Origin: Nematostella vectensis
Lineage: Eukaryota > Cnidaria > Anthozoa > Actiniaria > Edwardsiidae
DNA: 64,000 nucleotides
NCBI RefSeq assembly: GCF_932526225.1
Contig: NC_064034.1
Location: 13,900,887-13,964,886 of the forward strand
Direction: 5' to 3'
Made by a program: the position numbers and the translations under genes. Positions 1-9,761 of the stretch are shown in pieces. The stretch's first letter is position 1. Every line of letters starts with the position of its first letter. The notes under the pieces are model-generated. The model worked only from the letters and a program-made list of their open reading frames with translations, made no database searches and had not been told where the DNA came from.

Positions 1-180
1 AAGGTTAGGAACATGTGATAAAAAAAAAAAGAATGCATACTTCACATAAAAATTTGCCCTCAGCTGTGGTCAATCTCTTCTTTGTCTCTTTTTGAAATTC
101 CTTTTTTTCCTTACTAGAAGATAGTTTGTCCTTTGTTTCTGTACGAAAAATAATCCATGTTTCACATTTAAAAAATGAAA

Positions 181-1851
181 TCATCTGTGCTCAATATCTC
201 TTTTGTCCCTTTTTGAAGATGTTCTCTTTTTGTTACTAGAAGTTGGTTTGTCCTTTGTTTTTGTAGACTTCTTATGTGATATGGTCATCCTTTTTCTTCT
301 TTCTCTACTTGAACAACTACCTGTGTCGGAATCTTTAACAGTTCTTTCCTTTTTTCTTTTTTCAGTCTTGCTTTTCCTTGAAGTTTTATCCTTTTTTCTC
401 TTTTTTCTTTTTCTCTTTTCTTGATTTAATTTTGTCTCTGAGTCTGAGCTTTGCACAGTTCTGATCTTTTTACTTTTCCTTTTCCTTTCATCCTTACTGG
501 AAGATTTTTTTTCTATTAGTTAAGAAAAGTAAAGGCATTTTATAGATTAGTATAGCAAAGATTTCATGATTTAACCTGCTTGCAATTACTTTACAAATGG
601 TATCTAATATAAAAGACATACAGTAAATTATTTGGAGGCCGATATTAAGATTTTGTTATTCACTACTTTTTTCAGAGGTTTTAGTGTTTCTTGTGTCTCT
701 ACTTTCTGTAGGGAGAAGGAACAGAAAGTTGTGCAAAGGAAAGAAGTTATAGGAATAGGGATTGATAGAGGGAAGTTGATTGGGTGTATATCCGCCCCAT
801 TTTTTAGTAAAAAAGTGAATGACAGCTGCTTTGTATGATATTACATTATCAAACCTCATACTAAACCCAGTTTAATCTTTAATTCACCAGTGTAAGTTAC
901 CGTTTCTTTGAAGTCTTCTTTTTCTTTTTCTTCTCATCTTCAGAGTCATCATCAGAGTCAGTAAAACCTGAGGCAAACTCCTCAGGGTAAAGCTCTTTGT
1001 AGCCACTGTGACCCCATCTGAATAACAACATATTACAATACAACTACACTTGTAAATCGCAAGCTCTGATTGGTGTATCAAGACACGCTTGATGTCAGCA
1101 TGTGCATGCAAATTGGAATCCTCCTGGTTATGATGCTGTTTCAGTCAAAACTGTGATGCTGCCAAGTTATATTCAGGGCTTCTGGAATTACGCGCTTGTG
1201 CGGAAGCGCGTAATTTAGCTTTTTCCGCGTAATCCACAAATTTCCGCGTAATCCCGCGTAATTTGGCTAAATTTTGAAAGACAAAACATTTAATTGCACA
1301 GCTGATGTGTTCTTTTAGGGTTGTTACCTCTATTTCTCGTGTAAAATGAGAGATATTCTTATTTCGTGCTTTTCTTCGGTACAAAATGTTGTTTGGGCGT
1401 AACAGTTGATATTCCGCGTAATTTAGCGCGTAATGATTGATTTTCCGCGTAATTTAGCCAAGAATCCGAGTTTTTTTCCGCGTAATTCCAGAAGCCCTAT
1501 TTCACTAGACTTTGTCTTTGGTCATTGTAGTGCTGTTGCACTATATAATCAAGGAGTTTCATGGCTAATTAAGTATTTTACTCCTTTCCAAATAATAGTC
1601 TGTGTGCATTGTGAATAGTAAACGCATTGCATATTGTTTTACCATTGTGAAAAAGTGTTTAAATTAATATTAAAAACAGTGCAAAAAAGGGCAAGTCTAC
1701 TTCTTTATAAGACAAGACAAGGTACAGTTCCTACTGTAGAATTAAATCTTACCTATCAGTACAGGAGCTTTCAAATTCAGTTAACTGCTTCACCCAGTAT
1801 GTGTTCCTCTCACCAGAATCTGAAGGTTCATCACTGTGCAACCTTCCTCTT
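181..1851 (-). CDS. NKAPD1: NKAPD1-like host gene, 3' exons
   Basis: Three minus-strand exons join in frame: 1851-1753, 1017-901 and 496-181 (TGA at 183-181). They have TAG, CAG and CAG acceptors and GTAAG/GTAAC donors, and the split codons agree at both joins. The middle exon encodes the conserved WGHSGYKELYPEEF block followed by a run of Asp/Glu and then Lys. The last exon, about 105 residues, is a Lys/Arg/Ser-rich tail. From memory of the family this matches NKAP domain-containing protein 1, a basic, probably nuclear protein of poorly known role. The 5' exons were not found between 1852 and 2364, so element 1 may sit in an upstream intron or the promoter region. The exon structure is well supported; the family name is moderately sure. 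Confidence 0.66.
1174..1498. repeat. MITE-like element with terminal inverted repeats
   Basis: A 20-base inverted repeat (AGGGCTTCTGGAATTACGCG at 1175-1194, its reverse complement at 1479-1498) bounds a 0.3-kb non-coding segment. Inside, CCGCGTAAT or its complement recurs about eight times near both ends. Subterminal repeated motifs plus short TIRs are typical of transposase binding sites in non-autonomous DNA transposons; the outer CAGGG/AGGG start recalls hAT elements. No convincing target-site duplication was seen, so the superfamily is open. Confidence 0.6.
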
Positions 1852-2364
1852 CTACAGACGATCAAAACAAGACAAATTAAGCAATGATATCAATGTATCA
1901 AGTTTCATGATAATTTATCTTTATTTTATTCTATAAGAAATTTTATACGCTATGCTATAAAAAAAACTATGCCGAAAATATTTTCCCTCACTTTTCTCTG
2001 CCTTATTGGGGGTCCTGTGTTCAGAGTGTTTGGCGGGAAATTCCTGCGAGTTTGCAGTCTACATTCAAGTCAAATGCAATCAAAGTTTTTTAGTTTGTAT
2101 GGACATTGAAAAGCACAAATCCTTGCTTCATCCCCGGTATTGGTTGTTTTTTGGTGGTGGGGTCCATACTATTTTCTGTGTAATGTGACACGAAGGTCTG
2201 TGGCTTTATGTATGATCGGCTAAGCTTGAGATTTGTTTTGTCGTACGAAGAAAACATGGACCGACAGGATATCAGAACTGAATCTAACAACAAATGGAAG
2301 TTGAAAATGGTTTAGAATTAGTTTTTTATTCTGTAGTTGAAATGTAATATTTAACTATTTAACT
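1852..2364. other. host non-coding flank of element 1
   Basis: A+T-rich sequence without a supported gene. It ends in a short ATTTAACT repeat directly before the Polinton terminal repeat. The short ORFs here lack codon structure and homologous motifs. Confidence 0.5.
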
Positions 2365-2524
2365 ATTTGTCACGTGACAGCCACACCCACCTGCCAATCA
2401 TTCGTCACGTATCGCACCTAGGCTAGCCTCTCGGAACGCCAACCAACTTTAGCTCACATCTAAAAAATTTTTGAAAAGTGGCTTAAAGACATAAACAGTT
2501 TAATAAAATGGAGGAACAAACGGT
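2365..2524 (+). repeat. Element 1 left terminal inverted repeat
   Basis: 160 bases that match the reverse complement of 18268-18427 at all positions but one. The mismatch is base 2508, the A of the PolB ATG, which is T in the right copy. The repeat covers the promoter and the first six codons of PolB. Confidence 0.97.
2482..2507 (+). promoter_or_regulatory. PolB promoter motif (inside TIR)
   Basis: CTTAAAGAC at 2482-2490 lies 26 bases before the PolB ATG, followed by an AATAAA-type A-rich leader running into the start codon. The same layout precedes most genes of the element, so this is inferred to be the viral core promoter. Confidence 0.55.
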
Positions 2525-5500
2525 GAAAGATCTGAAAGCCCTCACCGTGAGAGATCTGAAAGCCCTCGCCAAGGAGCGGGGTATCCCCAGGTATTATTGG
2601 ATGCTAAAAGCCGGACTCGTCGAAGCGCTGACCAACGCGCCACCACAAACCCCTTCGGCTGAACTTCTCAAAGGGCTGCCACTACCGCCTCACATTATTC
2701 CGTCCAACACATCGGAGAGGGTTCTGGACGAACCGATACCTGAGATTAATGTCCCCATTCTCAAACCCTCCCCGCCCACGCGAAATTCCCACGTCCGTCC
2801 ACTCAAGCATTTTGCGAACAGGGCGGTCGGCTCAATCAAGAGGGAGTTAAACGAGTTTGCGGACTGGATACAATCTTATGTCCCTGAGCCTGTCAAAAAG
2901 ACTGTAGATAAACGAGTCAAACGTCTGAAGGAAAAGATTAAGCGTATATCCGAGGGGACAGAAGGTCGCTTCACACCCAAAGAACAACGGACAGCATTGA
3001 AGGGGTATCTTAAGACCCACGGAATAGCCGGGCAGGAAGGGTACGACCCCAAGACATTCATCGCTAATATCAAACCAAAAGTCCTAGAGCTCATCAACCG
3101 ACAAAAGAAGCCTATCAAAGTAAAGTTCATCTTTACCTGTAAGTTCATCAAAGAGGACCCAGCCACCGCCCAGATCGATGAAGAACTGGGATATTTTCAT
3201 ACAGAAAAGCCCGAAACTGTAACAGAGTCGACCGATTTCTCCGACTTGTTCGATACGATGACAAATTATTTACTCGGATTAGTTGAGCAATTCCAAAAGC
3301 AAAGCTCCGGATGGCAATTCGACCAGGTGGAATACTTTGACATCAACATCGATCCCTTTGAACCGCTTTCTGGATCTTCCTATATTCCGCTGCCACCGAA
3401 ACTAGCGTCCAAGAAGGCGATCATCAATGTTAAGAACGAGAATGATCACGAATGTTTCAAGTGGGCAGTAACCTCCGCTATGTATCCTAGGGAGAAAGAT
3501 CCTCAAAGGCTCAGTAAACAAATGATAGAGAACTCTGAGAAATTCGACTGGTCGGGGATAGAGTTCCCCGTCTCACTAAAACAGATTGACAAGTTTGAGA
3601 AACAGAACCCATATACGGTTAATGTGTTTGGATACGAAAACGGAGTATATCCATTGAGAATCAGCGAGAAGGATCCAGATAATGCAATCAACTTACTTCT
3701 CATCTCGGATGATGAGACGAATCATTACTGCTGGATAAAGAATATGATGAGATTAGTATCTACTCAAATTGATAAGTTTCATCATACTCGGTTTTTATGC
3801 CGTAGATGCCTGAACTCGTTTCGATGCAAACAATCGTTAGAAAAACATTCTGAGTGCTGCGACAATCATGAAGCGGTTAGAATAGAGATGCCTAAGATAG
3901 ACAAGGATGGGAATCTACCCCACATTAAATTCGAAAACTACAACAGAAAAATGCGTGTCCCCTTTGTTGTCTATGCCGACTTCGAGAGCTTCACAGAGGA
4001 TATAGACACTTGCTCCCCAGATGGGAGTAAAAGCTTCACTAAGCAATACCAGAAGCACAAACCGTCTGGTTTCTGCTATCTCGTCAAGTGTTTCGACGGA
4101 GATATATCCCCATCCGAGCTTGTACGATACACAGCTGAATCTCCAGACGAAGATATCGCACAGCTTTTCGTAGAGTCTTTGGAGTCAGACATTAAGAAAA
4201 TTTACGGTAAGTTCAGGTTCCCTAAGAAGGTAAAAATGACTCTGAGGGATAGAATTGACTATAACAATGCCACTCGCTGTCACATCTGTGAGGATGAATT
4301 AGGAGAGGACAAAGTTTTGGACCACTGCCACCTTACAGGAAAGTACAGAGGCGCTGCTCACAACGAATGCAACTTAAACCACAAAATTCCGAAGTTCTTT
4401 CCTGTTTTCTTCCACAACCTGTCCGGGTACGACAGTCATTTGTTTATCAAGAACCTAGGCGCGTCAGAGGGTAAGATAAGTTGCATACCTAATAACGAGG
4501 AAAAGTATATTTCTTTCACGAAACAGGTCGTGGTCGACAGTTTCACGAACAAGAAGGGCAACAAGATTGATGTTAAACGTGATATCAGATTTATCGACAG
4601 TTTCAAGTTTATGTCAGCCAGTCTCGACAGTCTAGTAGGTAATATGTCAAGGGAGTGCTTCAAAAACCTGGCGAAGTACTATGAGGGGGAGGAGCTACAG
4701 CTGTTGTTGAGGAAGGGTGTTTTCCCTTACGACTGGTTAGACGGCTTTGGCAAGCTCGACGCAACACAGCTCCCACAGAGAGAGGCGTTCCACTCCAAAC
4801 TCAACGACACCGACATATCGGAGGAGGATCACCTACACGCGCGGAGAGTGTGGGAGGTCTTTGGGATGGGGACCATGAGGGATTACCACAATCTGTATCT
4901 AGAGTCGGATGTGTTGCTTTTAGCTGACGTTTTCGAGAACTTTAGAGACGTTTGTCTCAAGAATTACGATCTGGATCCCGCTTGGTACTACACAGCGCCG
5001 GGGCTGGCTTGGGATGCAGCCTTGAAGACCACCAAGGTGAGGCTAGAGCTTCTGACGGACTTCGACATGTTGCTCATGATTGAGAAGGGCATCCGTGGGG
5101 GTGTCTCCATGATAAGCAACAGACATGGGGAGGCAAATAACCCTTACATGAAGGAGTATGACCCTAACCTACCTACAAAATATATCACCTACCTTGATGC
5201 GAACAATTTGTACGGCTGGGCGATGAGCAACCCTTTACCGACTCACGGTTTCAGGTGGATGGGTGACCAAGAGCTGTCAGGTTGGAGAGACCGCCCATGC
5301 ATTCTGGAGGTTGACTTGGAGTACCCCCACCACCTACATGACTTGCACAACGATTACCCACTAGCCCCGGAGTCTATCGGGCTAGGCAAGGTGGACAAGT
5401 TGGTCCCCAACCTCAACAACAAGACAAAGTACGTTATCCACCATGAGACTCTGAGACTTTATGTGAGTTTTGGGCTAAAAGTCACCAAGATTCACAGGGG

Positions 5501-6413
5501 TGTCACTTTTGAGGAGTCTGCGTGGCTGGAGCCCTACATTGACTTGAACACCAATCTGAGAGCCAAGGCGACTAATGATTTTGAGAAGGACTTCTTCAAG
5601 CTGATGAACAACTCCGTCTTTGGGAAAACCATGGAGAACATTAGGAACAGGGTGGACATTTGCTTGGTGACGGACGAGAAGCAGGCCAAGAAGCTCATAT
5701 CAAAGCCGAACTATCAACATCGCACCATCTTTTGCGAGAATCTAGTCGCCATTCACATGAAGAAGACAAAGTTAACCTTCAACAAACCCGTTTACTTAGG
5801 CATGTCCATCCTGGATATAAGCAAGACGCTCATGTATGATTTCCACTACAACTTCGTCAAGCCCAAGTACGGTGAGGATGCAAAGCTCTTATTCACTGAT
5901 ACGGACAGCCTGATGTATGAGATCGAGACGAAAGACTTTTACAAGGACATCAGCGGGGATGTGAGGTCCATGTTCGACACCAGCAACTTTCCGGAGGGTC
6001 ACCCATCCGGTATTGAGGTGGGTGTGAACAAGAAAGTCATCGGAATGTTTAAAGATGAGGCTGGGGGCCAGCAAATTACAGAATTTGTAGGACTGAGAGC
6101 CAAACTTTACTCATACAAGAAGGATGAAGGTGAAGAAGAAAAGAAATGCAAGGGTGTTAAGAAAGCCGTCGTCAAGAAGAGCATCAGTTTTGATAACTAC
6201 AAGGATTGCCTATTTGATAAGAAACCTCAGATGAGACTGATGAATGTCATCAGAAGTCATAAACATGATGTTTACACTGAAACGGTGAACAAGGTCGCTC
6301 TATCTCATGAGGATGACAAGCGGATCATCCGTGACGATGGCATCCACACTTATGCTCACGGTCATTTCAGAACGCTATCAGGTGGTGACTCGGTATCTTC
6401 AGGGACGACTTGA
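2508..6413 (+). CDS. polB: protein-primed family B DNA polymerase
   Basis: A 1301-residue Polinton replicase that would copy the linear viral genome by protein priming. Visible parts in order: a SAP/Rho-N-like helical start (about 5-45); an OTU-like region with CFKWAV (about 310) and HYCW; a C2H2-like zinc site (about 430-450); 3'-5' exonuclease motifs YADFES (about 488), NLSGYDSH and YLESD; an endonuclease VII-like CHIC...DHCHLTGKYRGAAH insert (about 588-625); polymerase motif A LDANNLYGWAM (about 897), motif B NNSVFGKTMEN and motif C TDTDS (about 1130). All catalytic residues are present and the frame is open throughout. The ATG follows the TTAAAGA leader. The first codons lie in the TIR, and its stop is five bases from the convergent integrase gene. 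Confidence 0.97.
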   Translation: MEEQTVKDLKALTVRDLKALAKERGIPRYYWMLKAGLVEALTNAPPQTPSAELLKGLPLPPHIIPSNTSERVLDEPIPEINVPILKPSPPTRNSHVRPLKHFANRAVGSIKRELNEFADWIQSYVPEPVKKTVDKRVKRLKEKIKRISEGTEGRFTPKEQRTALKGYLKTHGIAGQEGYDPKTFIANIKPKVLELINRQKKPIKVKFIFTCKFIKEDPATAQIDEELGYFHTEKPETVTESTDFSDLFDTMTNYLLGLVEQFQKQSSGWQFDQVEYFDINIDPFEPLSGSSYIPLPPKLASKKAIINVKNENDHECFKWAVTSAMYPREKDPQRLSKQMIENSEKFDWSGIEFPVSLKQIDKFEKQNPYTVNVFGYENGVYPLRISEKDPDNAINLLLISDDETNHYCWIKNMMRLVSTQIDKFHHTRFLCRRCLNSFRCKQSLEKHSECCDNHEAVRIEMPKIDKDGNLPHIKFENYNRKMRVPFVVYADFESFTEDIDTCSPDGSKSFTKQYQKHKPSGFCYLVKCFDGDISPSELVRYTAESPDEDIAQLFVESLESDIKKIYGKFRFPKKVKMTLRDRIDYNNATRCHICEDELGEDKVLDHCHLTGKYRGAAHNECNLNHKIPKFFPVFFHNLSGYDSHLFIKNLGASEGKISCIPNNEEKYISFTKQVVVDSFTNKKGNKIDVKRDIRFIDSFKFMSASLDSLVGNMSRECFKNLAKYYEGEELQLLLRKGVFPYDWLDGFGKLDATQLPQREAFHSKLNDTDISEEDHLHARRVWEVFGMGTMRDYHNLYLESDVLLLADVFENFRDVCLKNYDLDPAWYYTAPGLAWDAALKTTKVRLELLTDFDMLLMIEKGIRGGVSMISNRHGEANNPYMKEYDPNLPTKYITYLDANNLYGWAMSNPLPTHGFRWMGDQELSGWRDRPCILEVDLEYPHHLHDLHNDYPLAPESIGLGKVDKLVPNLNNKTKYVIHHETLRLYVSFGLKVTKIHRGVTFEESAWLEPYIDLNTNLRAKATNDFEKDFFKLMNNSVFGKTMENIRNRVDICLVTDEKQAKKLISKPNYQHRTIFCENLVAIHMKKTKLTFNKPVYLGMSILDISKTLMYDFHYNFVKPKYGEDAKLLFTDTDSLMYEIETKDFYKDISGDVRSMFDTSNFPEGHPSGIEVGVNKKVIGMFKDEAGGQQITEFVGLRAKLYSYKKDEGEEEKKCKGVKKAVVKKSISFDNYKDCLFDKKPQMRLMNVIRSHKHDVYTETVNKVALSHEDDKRIIRDDGIHTYAHGHFRTLSGGDSVSSGTT

Positions 6414-6418
6414 AGTTC

Positions 6419-7353
6419 CTATCTAACGAACGACCTCCTTGGCGCACCTTCAGAGAGGTAGTACAACACAGGCTGTCCAACCGAAACAACACTACGTGAC
6501 AGATCGAAGACTTTCAAACTCCAAATAGGATCTGTGGCTCGTCTGCGTTCACCTCCTTCCTCTTCTCCAGGAGCTAACAGATATCTAACTCTAACCCCCG
6601 GTGGTAGTCTAACTTCGTCAAGTCCAACAGCTCGCTTATACGCTGGAGGGTCAATATCAACCTCTTTCAACGCAATAGATTTTGCGGGCTCTTTGCCGGT
6701 GATTCTTATAGGCTGACTATTCAGAGTTTTCAAAACACCCGGCAATCGTTTCACCCAAACTCTGGACCGATCATCGCTAATCATTTCTTGAGCATACTGA
6801 TGAGAAAACAACCTCTCCGCCAGTGTTCTATTGGCGCGTTCGACAAAAGCCTGTGCGCGATGGTTCCCAGCCTCGCTTCGCTGGATGGTAACCCCCTTCT
6901 TTTTCATAATCTTCGTTACCTCTCCCATAAATTCTGTCCCCGGGTCGACAATCACCGTATGAGGCCATTTAAGTTTTCTGGAGTATATCTTTTCAAACCC
7001 TTTAGCAATTCCACTCGAATCCTTGGTAGTCAGTGCTTCCGCATCTTTATATCTCGAGGCAATATCAATCACGACCAAGGCGTAACGGTAGGTTTTTCTG
7101 CCTCATTATCGTGGGGCATAAACAACAGATCGGCTTGGTGAATCTGATTAGGTTTATTCACAGTCCAATGCGGTCTGGGGGCATACTTTGGAGCTGGGAG
7201 ATAGATCTGCCACAACGCCTGTTTTTCAAGCCACTTCTTAGCCTCGGCTTCACTGACTTTAGCGACACTAGCTAATTTAGAAATAGCTAAATACCCTTTC
7301 CAGTATCCATCGGTGGAATAGTATATTTTTGATAACCTGCTTTCGTTACTCAT
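6419..7353 (-). pseudogene. Polinton integrase (rve/DDE), frameshifted
   Basis: Retroviral-type integrase that inserts the element into host DNA. It is read in two frames: 7353-7069 (N-terminal part with QADLLF, first catalytic Asp) and 7078-6419 (VVIDIASRY, VDPGTEF with the second Asp, and FVERANRTLAERL with the Glu). The frames meet at a run of five A (T at 7093-7097), where one more A would restore one frame of about 310 residues. The basic C-terminal part resembles the SH3/chromo-like tail of these enzymes. The gene starts in a divergent promoter shared with the ORF at 7387. It is either truly broken, a homopolymer sequencing error, or a frameshift site. Element 2 carries homologues at 42036-42913 and 60967-60286. 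Confidence 0.9.
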
Positions 7354-7417
7354 TTAAAGATTATCTCTCTTTTCTTAAAATAAAAGATGGCACAAGCGAT
7401 ATCAGAAAAAATTAATC
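7319..7417. repeat. duplicated integrase/capsid divergent promoter, copy 1
   Basis: 99 bases that recur with few changes at 7701-7799. The block covers the first codons of the integrase on the minus strand, the TTTAAAGATTA promoter box and the first ten codons of the plus-strand ORF. Confidence 0.85.
7353..7386 (+). promoter_or_regulatory. divergent promoter of integrase and 7387 ORF
   Basis: TTTAAAGATT starts at 7353, directly beside the integrase ATG (7353-7351, minus), and 34 bases before the ATG at 7387. A pyrimidine stretch and AATAAAA follow, as at other late genes of the element. Confidence 0.55.
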
Positions 7418-7689
7418 ATCCTGGTGAGGCCATTCGAGATTTGGTTACAAAAGCTCTGAAGGACAATAAAATTTCTGATGAAGAATTTTCACTCATCTTG
7501 TATGAGGTTGATAAGTTTGAGTCTCTTAAGTATGTAAACATACCAAAACTTACCGAAAATGGCGCATACTTAATATTCGACTTAGGCGTCACAACCGGTG
7601 TGGTGATTAGCTGTATTGGACTGCTTGTACTAAAGATTATAAACCCTTTTTCAAGCTATATATTTGATAATGAACGTCAGATGGGTTGA
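7387..7689 (+). CDS. chimeric small ORF of capsid and SLSD-type pieces
   Basis: 100 codons made of three recognisable parts. Residues 1-10 copy the capsid start (MAQAISEKIN against MSQAISEKIN at 7769). Residues about 15-48 copy the KALKDNKISDEEFSLIL segment found near the C-terminus of the protein at 13279-13872. Residues about 50-72 copy a capsid stretch (YVNIPKL...LIFDLGV against YINIPKL...LLFDLDV). The end adds a hydrophobic helix. It has its own copy of the capsid promoter, so it could be expressed; it could equally be a recombination scar. No function can be assigned. Confidence 0.6.
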   Translation: MAQAISEKINHPGEAIRDLVTKALKDNKISDEEFSLILYEVDKFESLKYVNIPKLTENGAYLIFDLGVTTGVVISCIGLLVLKIINPFSSYIFDNERQMG

Positions 7690-7700
7690 CCATGTCACTG

Positions 7701-7799
7701 TAGTATATTTTTGATAATCTGATTCCGTTATTCATTTAAAGATTACCGATCTTTTCTTAAAATAAAATATGTCGCAGGCAATTTCAGAAAAAATTAATC
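7701..7799. repeat. duplicated integrase/capsid divergent promoter, copy 2
   Basis: Second copy of the 99-base block at 7319-7417. On the minus strand it still carries an ATG and the first codons of an integrase-like start (RLSKIY) that then runs into unrelated sequence, showing that a segment was copied together with both gene starts. Confidence 0.85.
7735..7768 (+). promoter_or_regulatory. major capsid promoter motif
   Basis: TTTAAAGATT at 7735-7744, 34 bases before the capsid ATG, with the same spacing as in copy 1 of the duplicated block; AAAATAAAAT runs into the start codon. Confidence 0.55.
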
Positions 7800-9007
7800 C
7801 AAACAGAATCCCACGGGAACCCTTCGGCTTGAAAGCGGAATCGTCGCTGAATCGAATTACACTCAATCCCTCATCGGCGAGTCCTGGAGAAACCCTCTAT
7901 ATAAATATTCCAAAACTTGCAGAGAATGTAGTGATTGTTCCAGGTAGTGTATCCTTACTATTTGACCTAGACGTCGCAGGACACGCGAATAATACTCTCA
8001 TCAACAACGTTGGTCGGAACCTAGTGTCAAGACTCAAGATTCTTTTCGGCGGAGAAACACTACAGGATACTCAAAGATACGATCTCTTTCAAACCTATCA
8101 CGACTTATACTTACAAGCTGAAGACCGTGAGGATAGAATAAAACAAGGTATTTCCTCTGAAAACATGAGGAAGCTCAGGACAAATGCAGGTGATAAAGTG
8201 ACCTCAGATGCTAAGGAGGTAGCTCTTGCAACAGTTCACAACACCAAGTACTGCGTTCCACTCGACCATCCTATTCTCAGCGAGCATGGGGCCTTTTATC
8301 CAAAGGCGTTACCTCATCCGCTAACCTTTGAAATTACTCTAGCCCCAGTCTCCGATGTCGTTGTTTATGCTGATACGGTAAAGACTCCAACGTACACAAT
8401 CACAAACCTCGAGTTGGAATATGCTTGCATCTCAAGTGAATACTTGGCTCGTGAGGCGTTGTCGGCTTATCAGGTTGGTAGAGGATTCTTTTACGAGAAC
8501 GTCATTCTCCACAAAACGTTCACCATTTCCAAACCTAATGATAGTGTCATAAACGAGCACATTAATCTGCCGAGGAGGTCAATGACAGGGATATTGTGCC
8601 TGTTCACAGAGAGCTACACCGGAGGAACAAGAGATTCCGTAAGGTTTGTCAATCCAAGTATCACATCGATCAACATTAATGTGGATGGCATGCCAAACCG
8701 TCTCTACTCCAAGGGAATGACACCGCCGGACCTCTGGGAGTCGGTAAAGAAACGTTTCGGTAGAGAGGGTGTCAAGCAAAAGGATTTTTACGCTAATAAC
8801 AAGTTTGCTCTGTGGGTCGACTTGAGGGCACACCCAGATAACAGCATTCACGGAGGAGGTCTGGTCTTGAACAACACGCGAGACGGAGTAAAACTCGAAA
8901 TGAAACGGAAAATTGGAGGAACGGGAAACATCACCTGCTACATGTTTGTAGTAGCCGACGCGTTGATGGAGGTTATGAACTCGAATTTGAGAGCAATCAT
9001 GTATTAA
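7769..9007 (+). CDS. major capsid protein, double jelly-roll type
   Basis: A 412-residue protein of the type found next to the packaging ATPase in invertebrate Polintons; it would form the hexon-like shell of the virion. Notable stretches are NNVGRNLVSRLKILFGGETL (about 80-100), SSENMRKLRTNAGDKV (about 130) and NLPRRSMTGILCLFTE (about 268). The frame is intact, and the ATG follows the TTTAAAGATT box. Assignment rests on sequence resemblance to the Polinton capsid family as I know it, gene order (capsid then ATPase, 28 bases apart) and size; the jelly-roll fold itself cannot be seen here. A fragment of its start and of residues about 43-70 recurs in the ORF at 7387. Neither copy of element 2 retains a capsid gene. 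Confidence 0.83.
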   Translation: MSQAISEKINPNRIPREPFGLKAESSLNRITLNPSSASPGETLYINIPKLAENVVIVPGSVSLLFDLDVAGHANNTLINNVGRNLVSRLKILFGGETLQDTQRYDLFQTYHDLYLQAEDREDRIKQGISSENMRKLRTNAGDKVTSDAKEVALATVHNTKYCVPLDHPILSEHGAFYPKALPHPLTFEITLAPVSDVVVYADTVKTPTYTITNLELEYACISSEYLAREALSAYQVGRGFFYENVILHKTFTISKPNDSVINEHINLPRRSMTGILCLFTESYTGGTRDSVRFVNPSITSININVDGMPNRLYSKGMTPPDLWESVKKRFGREGVKQKDFYANNKFALWVDLRAHPDNSIHGGGLVLNNTRDGVKLEMKRKIGGTGNITCYMFVVADALMEVMNSNLRAIMY

Positions 9008-9035
9008 AAAAGACTTGTGTGATAATACAAAAAGG

Positions 9036-9668
9036 ATGGAAGAACTACGAGAAAAAGTTCCTTTTCATTGTATTATCACAGGACCTACTAATTGTGGGAA
9101 GACAAAGTACCTCACGGAACAGCTCCGAGGACCGTTCCGCAATGTGTTTGAATACATTGTGTTGATTTGTCCGACTTATGCGAAAAATAAGTCCTATCAT
9201 AGATTTGCTCACGGAGATAGACGTTTCTTGGTATTATCGCCGGATGCTAGTAACAGCGATGAGATCAACGAGTTATTAACAGATTGTGCGGTGCTATTTT
9301 CTGGTACAAATACGTTACTCGTTTTGGATGACTGTGCTGTGTCGAAAGATCTAAAGCAACGCTCGAACAAGTTTATCGATCTAGCGTTCTCAGGGAGACA
9401 CGATGGGTTATCAGTGTGGGTATTGACGCAACAATTAACGTCCATAGCAAAGCCCTTCCGTGATAACGTCGCCTGTGTGGTTACATTCCATAATCCATCT
9501 CAAATTGGCACCAAAACACTGTTTGAAGATTATGGAGGTGACCTAGACGTCGAGACTCGTAAAAAGTTTGTAGAACTGCTGAAAACTGAAAAGTATTCTA
9601 GACTCTGTTTCTGTCTACGGCATCCATTCCAAAATTATTTAGAGATTCCTGCGCCTAAGGAGAGCTAG
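9036..9668 (+). CDS. A32/FtsK-like genome packaging ATPase
   Basis: About 210 residues. Walker A GPTNCGKT at residues 16-23 and Walker B LLVLDDC at about 93-99, followed by WVLTQQL, a sensor-like segment. Proteins of this kind pump viral DNA into the capsid; the fold family is that of poxvirus A32 and Polinton ATPases. The frame is open from a TTG at 9015, but the first ATG is at 9036 and eukaryotic initiation favours it. The gene lies just downstream of the capsid gene without a clear promoter box of its own. Confidence 0.87.
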   Translation: MEELREKVPFHCIITGPTNCGKTKYLTEQLRGPFRNVFEYIVLICPTYAKNKSYHRFAHGDRRFLVLSPDASNSDEINELLTDCAVLFSGTNTLLVLDDCAVSKDLKQRSNKFIDLAFSGRHDGLSVWVLTQQLTSIAKPFRDNVACVVTFHNPSQIGTKTLFEDYGGDLDVETRKKFVELLKTEKYSRLCFCLRHPFQNYLEIPAPKES

Positions 9669-9694
9669 AGTGGTGAGCCCTGATTAGAGAAAAG

Positions 9695-9725
9695 TTGGGG
9701 AGCTCGAGGGGCCAGCCCCTCGAAG
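9695..9725. repeat. palindromic GAGCTCGAGGGG repeat, copy 1
   Basis: GGGGAGCTCGAGGGGCCAGC followed by CCCTCGAA can fold into an 8-bp stem (TCGAGGGG/CCCCTCGA, loop CCAG). It stands between the ATPase stop and the next promoter, and imperfect copies lie at 9805-9834 and 10780-10808. Confidence 0.5.
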
Positions 9726-9728
9726 TGG

Positions 9729-9761
9729 TTTAAAAACATCTTGGTCTACTTACAAAATAAG
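9729..9761 (+). promoter_or_regulatory. promoter motif of 9762 gene
   Basis: TTTAAAAACAT at 9729-9739, 33 bases before the ATG, with a leader ending in AAAATAAG like those of 10406 and 11602. Confidence 0.45.

Noticed and set aside
203-424. Leu/Phe-rich plus-strand ORF
   Set aside because: Complement of the Lys-rich NKAPD1-like exon.
9015-9035. Upstream extension of the ATPase frame from TTG
   Set aside because: A eukaryotic viral gene should start at the ATG at 9036, and the extension shows no conserved motif.
9741-9761. Upstream TTG start for the 9762 gene
   Set aside because: These bases form the leader after the TTTAAAAAC box; the ATG at 9762 matches the spacing seen at the other genes.
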